A stretch of 64,000 nt of DNA from Ilumatobacteraceae bacterium (lineage in GTDB: Bacteria > Actinomycetota > Acidimicrobiia > Acidimicrobiales > Ilumatobacteraceae), in contig JAOBWK010000105.1 in NCBI GenBank assembly GCA_025463305.1, positions 1-64,000 on the forward strand, given 5' to 3'. The position numbers were made by a program, and so were the translations under genes. Of this stretch, positions 9,241 through 17,834 are shown one piece after another. The notes under the pieces were generated by a model. It was not told where the DNA came from and searched no databases. It saw only the letters and a list, made by a program, of their open reading frames with translations. Within the stretch, counting starts at the first letter, position 1. Each line of letters starts with the position of its first letter.

Positions 9241-10221
9241 TCAGCCCGAGATGGGCGTGACGGCCGCGTCGCCGCGCAGGACGGCGAGCGCGTTCGTGGC
9301 CGCGAGCGTGGCCATCGCCGTGCGGGTCTCGATGGTGGCCGAGCCGAGGTGGGGGATCAGCACCACGTTGTCGAGGTCGAGCAGGCCGGGGTGCACCGTC
9401 GGCTCGTCCTCGAACACGTCGAGGCCGGCGCCGGCGATCTCTCCGGCGGCGAGCGCAGCGGCCAGCGCGGCCTCGTCGACGACGGGCCCGCGGGCGGTGT
9501 TGATCAGGAACGCGTTGTCGCGCATCGAGGTCAGCTCGGCCGCCCCGATCAGGTGATGGGTGGCGGGCGAGTACGGGCAGTGCAGCGACACGACATCGCT
9601 GGTGGCGAGCAGCTCGGCCATCTCCATCCGGACGCACCCGAGCTCGGCGGCGAGGTCGTCGGCCACCGGGTTGCGGTTCGAGTAGGCGATCGTCATCCCG
9701 AAGGCCTTGGCCCGTCGGGCCAGCGCGGCGCCGATCTGGCCCATCCCGACGATGCCGAGCTGACGGCCCTGGATGCCCGTGCCGAGCATGTAGAACATGC
9801 CCCAGCGCCATGGGTCCTGGCGACGGATGACGCGCTCGCCTTCGGCCAGCCGTCGGGTCGACATCAGGATCAGCGCCATGGCGATGTCGGCCGTCGCATC
9901 GGTGAGCACGCCCGGGGTGTTGGTGACGGTGATGCCCCGTGCGTGGCAGGCGGCGACGTCGATGTTGTTGTAGCCGACGGCCACGTTGGCGACGACGCGC
10001 AGCTGCGGGCCTGCCGCGTCGAGCAGCTCGGCGTCGATCTTCTCGGTGAGCAACGACAGGACCGCGTCGGCGCCGGCGACGCGAGCGAGCAGCTCGGCGC
10101 GGTCCATCAGCTCCTCACCGTCCCACGACACGACGTCGTGCTCTGCGCCGAGCATCGTGACGGCCTCGCCGGGCACTCGCCCGGTGATGACGATCCGCGG
10201 CCGGGGCGCGCCGGCGACCAT
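9241..10221 (-). CDS. D-isomer-specific 2-hydroxyacid dehydrogenase (glyoxylate/hydroxypyruvate reductase-like)
   Basis: The 326-residue product has the NAD(P)-binding signature LGIVGMGQIGAALARRAKAFGM and the catalytic triad typical of the family: Arg in NTARGPVVDE, Glu in DVFEDEP, and His in LIPHLGSAT. NVAVGYNNIDV is the substrate-loop motif. GhrB-like members reduce glyoxylate or hydroxypyruvate; others act on phosphoglycerate. The ATG at 10221 shares one base with the aminotransferase stop (TGATG), so these two genes are translationally coupled; an open frame extends to 10239. It is the second gene of the leftward C4-acid/kdpDE block. Confidence 0.88.
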   Translation of the reverse strand: MVAGAPRPRIVITGRVPGEAVTMLGAEHDVVSWDGEELMDRAELLARVAGADAVLSLLTEKIDAELLDAAGPQLRVVANVAVGYNNIDVAACHARGITVTNTPGVLTDATADIAMALILMSTRRLAEGERVIRRQDPWRWGMFYMLGTGIQGRQLGIVGMGQIGAALARRAKAFGMTIAYSNRNPVADDLAAELGCVRMEMAELLATSDVVSLHCPYSPATHHLIGAAELTSMRDNAFLINTARGPVVDEAALAAALAAGEIAGAGLDVFEDEPTVHPGLLDLDNVVLIPHLGSATIETRTAMATLAATNALAVLRGDAAVTPISG

Positions 10222-11417
10222 CAGAACGAGCCGATCCACTGCTGGAGCAGGCCCAGGCCTTCGCGGATCTCGTCGGTGCCGATGCCCGAGTAGGCGAAGC
10301 GCACGTACTGGCGGTCCTCGCCCGGCTGCGGACGACCGAAGTGGCGGCGGGTACAGAACGACACGCCGGTGGCGTGCAGTGCCCGCTCGGCGAACTGGGC
10401 GAGGTCGTCGGTGCCGACGATGGCCATTGCATCGGTGACGTCGGGGAACAGGTAGAACGTGGCCTCGGGTGCAGCGACGGTGATGCCCTTGGTGTCGTTG
10501 AGCACGGACACTGCCGCGTCACGCCGCTCGACCAGCACGTCGAGCATCGCCAGCGCCTCGGTCTGATCGCCGCGGATGCCCTCGACGCCCGCGTACTGGA
10601 CGAAGTGGGTGGTGCAGCTCTCGTCGTTCGTGTTCAGCTTGGCGATGGTGTCGGCGATCTCGACCGGGCCCACCGCGGCACCGAGCCGCCAGCCCGTCAT
10701 CGCGAACTTCTTCGAGAACGTGTACAGGATGACCGTGCGCTCCTGCATGCCGGGCAGCGAGGCGATCGACTTCGACGTGCCCGAGTAGCGCATCTCGAAG
10801 TAGGCCTCATCGGACAGCACCCACAGGTCGTGCTCGATCGCGATCTGGGCGATGGCCTCGCGCTCGGCGTCGGTGGACTCTGCGCCGATCGGGTTCTGCA
10901 GGTCGTTGTAGATGATGGCGCACGTGTTCGGCGTGATCAACGAGCGGATCTGATCCAGATCGATGCTGAAACCGGTGGCCGACGGGAGGTAGCGGTAGGA
11001 CTTGGCCACGCCGCCGAAGTACTCGATCTGGCTCTCGTAGATCGGGTAGCCGGGGTTGGGATACAGCACTTCCTGGCCGGGGTTCATCACGGCCTGGATG
11101 AACTTCGTGATGACCGGCTTGCCGCCCGGCTGGACGACCACCTGGTTGGGCGCGTAGGTGAGGCCGCGCCGCATCCCGATGTCGTCGGCGAGCGCCTCGC
11201 GCAACTGGGGGATGCCGGCGGCCGGGCAGTAGCCGGTCTTGCCGTCGGCGATCGCGCGGTCCATCGCCGCGACCACGTTCGAGGGTGTGGCGAGGTTGAG
11301 GTCGCCGAGGTGGAACGGGAAGATGCGGTTGCCCTTCGCGCCCCATTCGGCGGCGGCCAGGGACACCGAGAACGCGGTCTCCGTGCCCAGTCGTTGCAGT
11401 CGCTCGGCCAGCGCCAT
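10221..11417 (-). CDS. class I/II PLP-dependent aminotransferase
   Basis: The 398-residue product has the fold-type I layout: PGGKPVITKF for phosphate binding, NPGYPIYES, YNDLQNPIGAEST where families usually have NPxNPTG, SDEAYFEMRYSG, the Schiff-base Lys in YTFSKKFAMTGWRLG (near residue 235), and the C-terminal Arg in YVRFAYS. A good ribosome site, GAGGAGG at 11423-11429, fixes the ATG at 11417; a longer frame reaching 11723 is rejected. It is the first gene of the leftward operon and is divergent from the ABC exporter, with palindromes between them. The amino donor is unknown; the next gene suggests that a 2-oxo acid or hydroxyacid links the two. Confidence 0.88.
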   Translation of the reverse strand: MALAERLQRLGTETAFSVSLAAAEWGAKGNRIFPFHLGDLNLATPSNVVAAMDRAIADGKTGYCPAAGIPQLREALADDIGMRRGLTYAPNQVVVQPGGKPVITKFIQAVMNPGQEVLYPNPGYPIYESQIEYFGGVAKSYRYLPSATGFSIDLDQIRSLITPNTCAIIYNDLQNPIGAESTDAEREAIAQIAIEHDLWVLSDEAYFEMRYSGTSKSIASLPGMQERTVILYTFSKKFAMTGWRLGAAVGPVEIADTIAKLNTNDESCTTHFVQYAGVEGIRGDQTEALAMLDVLVERRDAAVSVLNDTKGITVAAPEATFYLFPDVTDAMAIVGTDDLAQFAERALHATGVSFCTRRHFGRPQPGEDRQYVRFAYSGIGTDEIREGLGLLQQWIGSF

Positions 11418-11505
11418 CTCGTGCCTCCTCGGGTCCACGCGTCGTGGAACGGCGCGAGCCGCGATTGTACAAAACCTGACGATCGCATGCCATGGTTCGG
11501 CAATC

Positions 11506-11564
11506 TTCCGTAGAACGGAAAATGCCGCCCGGTTGCGAACGATCGGGTCACGATATATCGTTCG
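11506..11564. promoter_or_regulatory. palindrome cluster in the aminotransferase/ABC divergent intergenic region
   Basis: Three perfect inverted repeats lie within 60 bases: TTCCGT-AGA-ACGGAA at 11506-11520; CGAACGAT at 11536-11543 paired with ATCGTTCG at 11557-11564; and the 12-base palindrome ACGATATATCGT at 11550-11561. The two genes start at 11417 (leftward) and 11630 (rightward), so these are candidate operators for either or both. No regulator gene is adjacent. Confidence 0.5.
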
Positions 11565-11629
11565 ATTCGGACGACGATGTGCGCACCTGGTCGAGCGAGG
11601 TGACGCGCGGGTGTGGAAAGGTGAGGCCG

Positions 11630-12688
11630 ATGACGATGACGGATGCTCCGACGAGTGCTGACGCGGTGATCGCCACGCGTCAGCTGCGCAAGGTCTACGC
11701 CGGTGCGCCGGCCTTTGGTCCACCCGGCGGGCGTCCGCCGGGCGGCGGATCCCCGGGTGGAGCGTCCCCGGGTGGTGGCGGAGCGCCCAAGCATCGCGAC
11801 GCTGCGGTCGACTCGCTCGACCTGGAGGTGACCCGCGGCGAGATCTTCGGCCTGCTCGGCCCGAACGGTGCCGGCAAGAGCACCACCATCGGGATGCTGA
11901 CGACGCGCATCATCCCCACCTCGGGATCGGCGATCGTCGCCGGCGTCGACGTCATCGGCAACCCAGCGGCCACCAAGCAGCACATCGGTGTCGTCACCCA
12001 GACCAACACGCTCGACCGCGCGCTCACGGTTCGCGAGAACCTGATCTTCCACGGTCGGTACTTCGGGATGACCAACAAGCGCGCCAAGGTCGAATCCGAT
12101 CGGCTGCTCGACGTCTTCCGGCTGGCCGACAAGAGCAGCGTCGGCGTGCAGACCCTGTCGGGAGGTCTCGCCCAACGCTTGATGGTGGCCCGGTCGATCA
12201 TGCACCGTCCCTCGGTGCTGTTCCTCGACGAGCCCACCGCCGGGCTCGATCCGCAGACCCGGCTCAGCTTGTGGGAGCTGATCCGCGAGCTCAACCGCGA
12301 CGGTCAGACGGTGCTGCTCACCACCCACTACATGGAGGAGGCCGACGAGCTCTGCGGTCGGCTGGCGATCATGGACCACGGCCGGATCCTCGCCCTCGAC
12401 ACGCCGGACGGCCTGAAGCGCTCCGTCGACGCCGACACCGTGGTGACGATCACGGCCGCCGGTGATGCCGGTGCGCTGGCGAAGGCGCTCGCGACCGCCG
12501 CTGACGTCGTCAAGGCCGAGGCGACGCCACGCGGCGTCGAGGTGCACATGCACGGCGGCCACGGCATCGTGCCCCGGCTGATGACCACAGCGTCCGAGGC
12601 AGGGTTCGAGGTCTCCGACGTGTCGGTGGCCGAGCCGTCCCTCGAGACGGTGTTCATCCAGCTGACCGGAAAGGACCTGCGCGACTGA
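11630..12688 (+). CDS. ABC transporter ATP-binding protein (drug/daunorubicin-exporter type)
   Basis: The 352-residue ATPase has Walker A GPNGAGKST (residues about 77-85), a Q-loop in VVTQTNTLD, signature LSGGLAQRL, Walker B VLFLDEPTAGLD and H-loop TTHYMEEAD. The C-terminal extension after residue 260 is typical of DrrA/NodI-like exporters. An unusual Pro/Gly-rich insert (residues about 27-54) splits the first beta strand region between RQLRKVYAGAP and AAVDSLDLEV, where most ABC ATPases have a short turn. The ATG at 11630 follows a purine-rich GGAAAGGTGAGG ribosome site. The stop overlaps the permease start as TGATG, so the pair forms one exporter. Substrate unknown. Confidence 0.92.
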   Translation: MTMTDAPTSADAVIATRQLRKVYAGAPAFGPPGGRPPGGGSPGGASPGGGGAPKHRDAAVDSLDLEVTRGEIFGLLGPNGAGKSTTIGMLTTRIIPTSGSAIVAGVDVIGNPAATKQHIGVVTQTNTLDRALTVRENLIFHGRYFGMTNKRAKVESDRLLDVFRLADKSSVGVQTLSGGLAQRLMVARSIMHRPSVLFLDEPTAGLDPQTRLSLWELIRELNRDGQTVLLTTHYMEEADELCGRLAIMDHGRILALDTPDGLKRSVDADTVVTITAAGDAGALAKALATAADVVKAEATPRGVEVHMHGGHGIVPRLMTTASEAGFEVSDVSVAEPSLETVFIQLTGKDLRD

Positions 12689-13593
12689 TGGACCGCAACG
12701 ACATCACGACCAACATCACCGCCGACAACAGCACCACGACCGGGACGATCACTCCCGCCGACCCCATCGTCGGCGCGCCCATCACCGATGCGGCATCGCC
12801 CGACGCCACGGCCCGGGCGGCCTTCGTCGCGCTCCTCGCCCGCGACCTCACGGTGCTCCGCAAGGAGTTCAAGATGTTCCTGGCGCGCACCGTGATGCAG
12901 CCGCTCCTGCTGATGTTCGTGTTCACGTACGTGTTCCCGAAGATCGGCCAGGGCGTCGGCGGTGGCGCCGGCGCCGGGCGGTTCTCGACGCTGCTCGTGG
13001 GCGGCGTGATCGCCAGCTCGATGATCTTCCAGGGGATCCAGGCCGTGGCGCTGCCGCTCGTCCAGGACTTCGGCTTCACTCGCGAGATCGAGGACCGGGT
13101 CCTCGCCCCGCTGCCCGTCAGTGCGATCGCCCTGGAGAAGGTCGTCGCCGGCGCGGTGCAGGCGCTCATCGCCGGACTGCTCGTGTTCCCGATGGGCCTG
13201 GTGATCCCGGCCACGGCGATCGACCTGCACGTCAACTTCCCCCTGCTGGCCGCGGTGATGGTCCTCGGTGCGTTCATGAGCGCCTCGCTCGGCCTGTTCG
13301 TCGGCACCCGAGTGGAGCCCCGGCAGGTGCCGTTGATCTTCGGCCTGCTGGTGATCCCGATGACCTTCCTCGGCGCCGTCTACTACCCGTGGCAGTCGCT
13401 GCAGCCGCTGCGTTGGCTGCAGATCGCCGTGCTGATCAACCCGCTCGTGTACCTCAGCGAAGGGATGCGCGCCTCGCTCACCACGGGCGTGCCGCACATG
13501 GCGTGGGGCCTGGTGCTGCTGATCCTCGCCGCGGTCGGTGCCCTGCTGTTCCGGGTCGGCGTGGCCGGCTTCCGCAAGCGGGTCCTGTCCTGA
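12688..13593 (+). CDS. ABC-2 type transporter permease
   Basis: This 301-residue membrane protein starts with a hydrophilic Thr/Asp-rich stretch (about 45 residues), followed by six predicted helices. The ABC-2 signature region is present around TREIEDRVLAPLPVSAIALEK, the loop that contacts the ATPase, and the end of the domain shows TFLGAVYYPWQSL and NPLVYLSEGMRAS. Its ATG overlaps the stop of the ATPase gene by one base. Two such subunits with two ATPases would form an exporter of lipid-like or drug-like molecules; nothing nearby names the substrate. Confidence 0.9.
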   Translation: MDRNDITTNITADNSTTTGTITPADPIVGAPITDAASPDATARAAFVALLARDLTVLRKEFKMFLARTVMQPLLLMFVFTYVFPKIGQGVGGGAGAGRFSTLLVGGVIASSMIFQGIQAVALPLVQDFGFTREIEDRVLAPLPVSAIALEKVVAGAVQALIAGLLVFPMGLVIPATAIDLHVNFPLLAAVMVLGAFMSASLGLFVGTRVEPRQVPLIFGLLVIPMTFLGAVYYPWQSLQPLRWLQIAVLINPLVYLSEGMRASLTTGVPHMAWGLVLLILAAVGALLFRVGVAGFRKRVLS

Positions 13594-13679
13594 CCTGAAC
13601 CCACGACTCCCGCCCCCGACGGTTGCTCAAGTCCGGCATGCGGATGCCGATGACTCTGGTGTTCGAGTTCCGGTATGTG

Positions 13680-13704
13680 GATGCCGGGTTCGACATCCGG
13701 CATC
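13680..13704. promoter_or_regulatory. hairpin in the leader of the collagen-like gene
   Basis: GATGCCGG (13680-13687) and CCGGCATC (13697-13704) form a perfect 8-bp stem with a 9-base loop, 33 bases before the ATG at 13738. A related CCGGCATGCGGATGCC stretch lies about 45 bases upstream. It could be a terminator of the ABC pair without a U tract, or a 5' leader element. Confidence 0.4.
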
Positions 13705-13737
13705 AACAGGTCAGGTCATCATCGGGAGGCGAGGCAC

Positions 13738-16327
13738 ATGCGATCCAACCGCGCTGCGCGTGGTCGTGTGGTCCGGTCGGCCATCGGACTGCTCTCCCTG
13801 GCGGGCTTGTGCGCCGGCGTGCTGACGTCGAGCACGGCGTCCGCCGGACGGCGCACTGCGTCGTCACAGACCGATGGCACGGCTCAGGCCCCGGCGGCGT
13901 TCGTCGCGGTCAGCCCGGTGCGCGTGCTCGACACCCGGCCCGGCTCCGGCCCGATCGGCGTCAGCACCGCAGCGAAGATCGGACCCGGTGCCCAACTCGA
14001 TCTGATGCTGGCCGGCGACGGCCTGGTCGTGCCGGCGAGTGCGACGGCGGTGCTCGTCAACGTGACGATCGACGACGACGCCGATCTGCCGAGCTACCTC
14101 ACGATCTGGCCGAAGGGCGAGCCGCAGCCGTTCACGTCGGCGAACAACGCCCAGCCGGGCACCATCGCCGCGAACTCGATCCTCGCCAAGCTCGGCGAGG
14201 GCGGCATCAGCATCTTCAACCAGCGCGGCACGGTCAACATCGTGATGGACCTCGTCGGGTACACCGTGCCGATCGCGTCCGGCTCCCGGAGCGGTGGCAA
14301 CTTCCTGTCCGGTCGGGGTGCACCGGCGTCCGGCACGGGTGACGACGGCGACTACTACATCGACACCGACAGCTCGGTCCTGTACGGCCCACGCACCGCC
14401 GGAGCGTGGTCGGCTCCCGGGCTGCAGCTCGCGGCGGGTGCCGCCGGTCCGGCAGGCCCGACGGGCCCGCGCGGTGACACTGGTGCGGAGGGCGCCATCG
14501 GTCCGGCCGGGGCCACCGGAACGACCGGCGCCACCGGTGCGACGGGTGCCGCCGGTGCGACGGGCGCCACCGGTGCCGCCGGCTCGAAGATCCTCACGGG
14601 CGTGGTCGCACCGCTGAGCAGCCTCGGCGCGAGTGGCGACCTGTACGTCGACACGGTGTCCGGCGTGGTGTGGACGAAGTCAGGATCCACGTGGTCGGCC
14701 GGCGGCTCGATCGTCGGGCCGGCCGGGGCGACGGGTGCAACCGGGGCGACCGGGCTCACGGGCCTCGCCGGGGCGATCGGTGCCGCCGGTTCGAAGATCC
14801 TGACCGGACTCGTGTCGCCGTTGAGCAGCCTCGGTGCCGATGGCGACGTGTTCATCGACCTGCTCACCGGAACGCTGTCCACCAAGGCCGGCGGCTCGTG
14901 GTCGAGCCAGGGATCGCTGCTGGGGCCGCAGGGGCCGATCGGACTCACGGGCCTGACGGGCCTCACCGGGCCGACGGGCCTGACCGGTGCCGTCGGTGCG
15001 GCCGGCACGAAGATCCTGACGAGCCTCGTCACGCCGGTCGCCGGCGATGGCGTCGACGGCGACGTGTTCATCGATCTGCTGACCGGCACGCTGTACAACA
15101 AGGCGTCCGGGGCATGGACCAGCCAGGGATCGCTGCTCGGGCCGCAGGGCCCGATCGGTCTGACGGGGCTGACGGGGCTCACTGGCGCGCAAGGTCCGAT
15201 CGGCGCGACCGGTCTCACGGGTGCCGTCGGAGCCGCCGGAGCTGCCGGTGCCGCCGGTGCGGTGGGCGCCGTGGGCGCAGCCGGTGCTGCCGGTTCGAAG
15301 GTCCTGACGGGCCTGGTGGCGCCGCTCGCCGGCCAGGGCAGCGACGGCGACGTCTACATCGATGCGCTCGCCGGGACGCTGTACATGAAGACCTCCGGGA
15401 CCTGGATCAGCCAGGGCTCGTTGCAAGGACCCGCAGGACCCATCGGCTTGACCGGGCTCACGGGCGTGGCCGGAGCGATCGGGGCCACCGGTGCGCAGGG
15501 ATCGATCGGCGCGACGGGTCTCACGGGCGCCACCGGGGCGGCCGGTGCCGCGGGCGCGCAGATCCTGACCGGACTGGTCGCACCGTTGGTCGGGCAGGGC
15601 AGCAACGGGGACACCTTCATCAACACCCTCACCCGGGACGCTCTACACCAAGGCTGCGGGCGTGTGGACCTCCCAGGGGTCGCTGCAGGGACCACAGGGG
15701 CTCACCGGCCTGACCGGAGCACAGGGGCCGATCGGGCTGACCGGCTTGACTGGTCTCACCGGCGCCACCGGCGCGGAGGGGCCGATCGGGCTGACCGGCT
15801 TGACGGGCGCGCAGGGTCCCATCGGTCTGACGGGCCTGACCGGCGCCGTCGGCGCAGTGGGTGCCGCCGGTGCGACCGGCGCGGCCGGTGCCGCCGGAGC
15901 CGACGGTGTCGGCGGCATCCTCGGTGGCGCCGGTGCCTTCGGTGGCGTGAGCGTCTCACTCGGCCTCGGCGGCGGAACGATCTCGGTGCCGTTCACGACG
16001 CAGAGCCCGATCTTCGGCACCCTGCAGGCGGTGACCAGCGGCGGCAACGTCACGGGATTCAAGGCGACGGCGGCTGGGACCTACCGGGTCACCTACCGCC
16101 TCAACGTGCCGCTCAGCCTGCTCGGCGGCGGCGTGCAGGTGTACGTCGGTGGCAATCCCGTCGGCCCGACGAACGCGCCGTTGGCGTCGGTGGGCACGAC
16201 GCTCTTCGACACGCTGCTGGTTTCGGCGAACGCCAACGACGTCATCGAGATCCGTTACTCGGGCGGCGCGCTCGCCGGGCTCTCCGTCAACACGTCGTCG
16301 TCGTTCGAGGTCGAGCGGGTCAACTGA
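13738..16327 (+). CDS. secreted collagen-like protein with BclA-like C-terminal domain, interrupted by a one-base frameshift
   Basis: A signal peptide (residues about 1-35, ending TASAG) is followed by an actinobacterial surface domain with [17 protein letters not shown]. Then Gly-X-Y triplet blocks ([23 protein letters not shown]) alternate with five copies of a roughly 45-residue unit of the form ILTGLVxP…GDxxID…GTLYxK…W…GSL; a diverged sixth copy precedes them. The C-terminal about 135 residues (from 15922) resemble the trimeric TNF/C1q-like head of BclA-type proteins. In the fifth unit an extra C in the run at 15632-15634 shifts the frame; the reading resumes in the second frame and ends at 16327. 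Other copies read CTCACCGG or CTGACCGG there. The coordinates span both frames. It is either a sequencing error or a disrupted gene. The ribosome site GGGAGG precedes the ATG. Confidence 0.8.
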
Positions 16328-16336
16328 GACCCGTGC

Positions 16337-17779
16337 TCAGAGCGCGGACGCCGGCGCCCAGCAGCTGTGCGTGCCGCTGCTGATCCGCTCCGGCAGCCGC
16401 ACCCGCGCGATCGGCCCACCGGCGAGATCCTGGGCGCTGAAGATGAGGCAGTGCGAGGCGTCGGTGTTCATGTCGGTGGTGAACGTCAGCAGGTAGCCGT
16501 CGTCCTCGGCGGTGGCCCCGAGCCGCGGCGCGAAGGGCGCCTCGCTCGCGAACACGCCGTCCGGCAGCTGGTACGACTCGACCGCGCCGCTGCGAACGTC
16601 GAGCTTGTGCAGCCCGTCGAACAGGAACCAACCCGGCTTCGCGCTGACAGCGTAGGCGTGGCGGTACGGCTGTCCGGCGACCGCGTTGTTGATCATCCCG
16701 AACTCGAGGATCCGGTCGTCGAGGCGCTCCTCGGTGCACGCGCCCGTGCGCATGTTGAACCGCCAGCGGTGGGGATGGGCCTGCAGCTGGGCGAGGTCGA
16801 CGAAGCGGAACATCTGCTCGTACAGCGTCGCGTCGGGCGTCGGCTTCGGGTTCGGCTGGGCCTGCTGGAACCCGTCGAGCACGATCTCGTCGCCGTCCTC
16901 GTAGGCGTTGATCCAGTGCAGGACGTAGGTGGGGTCGGCCTCGAACCAGCGGATGTCGTCCGCCCAGCCGCGGCGCGGGATGACGGCGAACCTGGTGGGC
17001 AGGTCGCGGAAGTAGCGGACGGCGTAGATGTCGCGATCGAGCAGCTTCGGGTCCCAGAACATCGGGCAGTCGTTGAGGATCGCGTAGTGCTCGGTGAACG
17101 CCATGTCGTGGGGCAGGCGCGGGCCCGGCAACGGCACGGGCGTGTAGTGGACCAACGTGTTCGAGGCGTCGACGACGCCGTAGTGCATGTACGGCGCGGT
17201 GGTGGAGTAGTTGAAGAACAGCATCTCGCCGGTGCGGTCGTCGACCTTGGTGTGCGCCGACACGCCTTCGGTGGGGAAGCGGCCGTCCCACGATTCGCGG
17301 CCGAGGTCGGTGAGCGTCGACGGATCGAGCCGGTACAGATCGCCGCACTGGTAGAAGCTCGACTTGGCCACGCCGGCGTGGACGACGATGTCGGTGCTGG
17401 ACGCATCCTTCATGCGGGTGCGCGCGCCCCAGCCATCGGTGCGCAGCGAACGCTCCGGGGATTCGGCCAGCCCGGCCCACAGTGCGTGCCCGGCCTCGTT
17501 CTCGGCCGTCAGCCCGGCGGTGCGCACGAAGCGGTTGCGGTAGGTGGCCCTGCCGTCGGCGAACGACATCGCGTGCACCATGCCGTCGCCGTCGAACGGG
17601 TGGTACCGCCCGATCGACTGGTGCACGGGGTTCTCGGTGTTGCGCAGGTACACGCCGGCGAGGTCGGCGGGGATGGTGCCCTCGATCTCGAGGTCGTCGG
17701 CGTCGTACTCGACGAAGTTCGGCTGCCACGCGCCGGTGCGGTACGGGTGGTCGTCCTCGGGATCGAGGGTGCTGGCCAT
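16337..17779 (-). CDS. carotenoid oxygenase (RPE65/lignostilbene dioxygenase family)
   Basis: The product is about 480 residues, the usual length. The family cleaves double bonds of carotenoids or stilbenes using one Fe(II) held by four His. Candidate ligands are visible in order: GVSAHTKVD, LPHDMAFTEHY, YVLHWINAYED and, at the C-terminus, SSGTHSCWAP. RNTENPV, HPFDGDGMVHA and YRNRFVRT are family motifs. ATG 17779 was chosen as the first Met before MASTLDPEDDHP; a GTG at 17803 preceded by GGTGA is the alternative. The gene is divergent from the amidohydrolase (start 17835), so the two may share a control region. Substrate unknown. Confidence 0.88.
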   Translation of the reverse strand: MASTLDPEDDHPYRTGAWQPNFVEYDADDLEIEGTIPADLAGVYLRNTENPVHQSIGRYHPFDGDGMVHAMSFADGRATYRNRFVRTAGLTAENEAGHALWAGLAESPERSLRTDGWGARTRMKDASSTDIVVHAGVAKSSFYQCGDLYRLDPSTLTDLGRESWDGRFPTEGVSAHTKVDDRTGEMLFFNYSTTAPYMHYGVVDASNTLVHYTPVPLPGPRLPHDMAFTEHYAILNDCPMFWDPKLLDRDIYAVRYFRDLPTRFAVIPRRGWADDIRWFEADPTYVLHWINAYEDGDEIVLDGFQQAQPNPKPTPDATLYEQMFRFVDLAQLQAHPHRWRFNMRTGACTEERLDDRILEFGMINNAVAGQPYRHAYAVSAKPGWFLFDGLHKLDVRSGAVESYQLPDGVFASEAPFAPRLGATAEDDGYLLTFTTDMNTDASHCLIFSAQDLAGGPIARVRLPERISSGTHSCWAPASAL

Positions 17780-17834
17780 TCGGCCGACGACGCGCGTGGT
17801 CACGAGGTCACCGTAGCGCTGCAAGACTCGCGCG

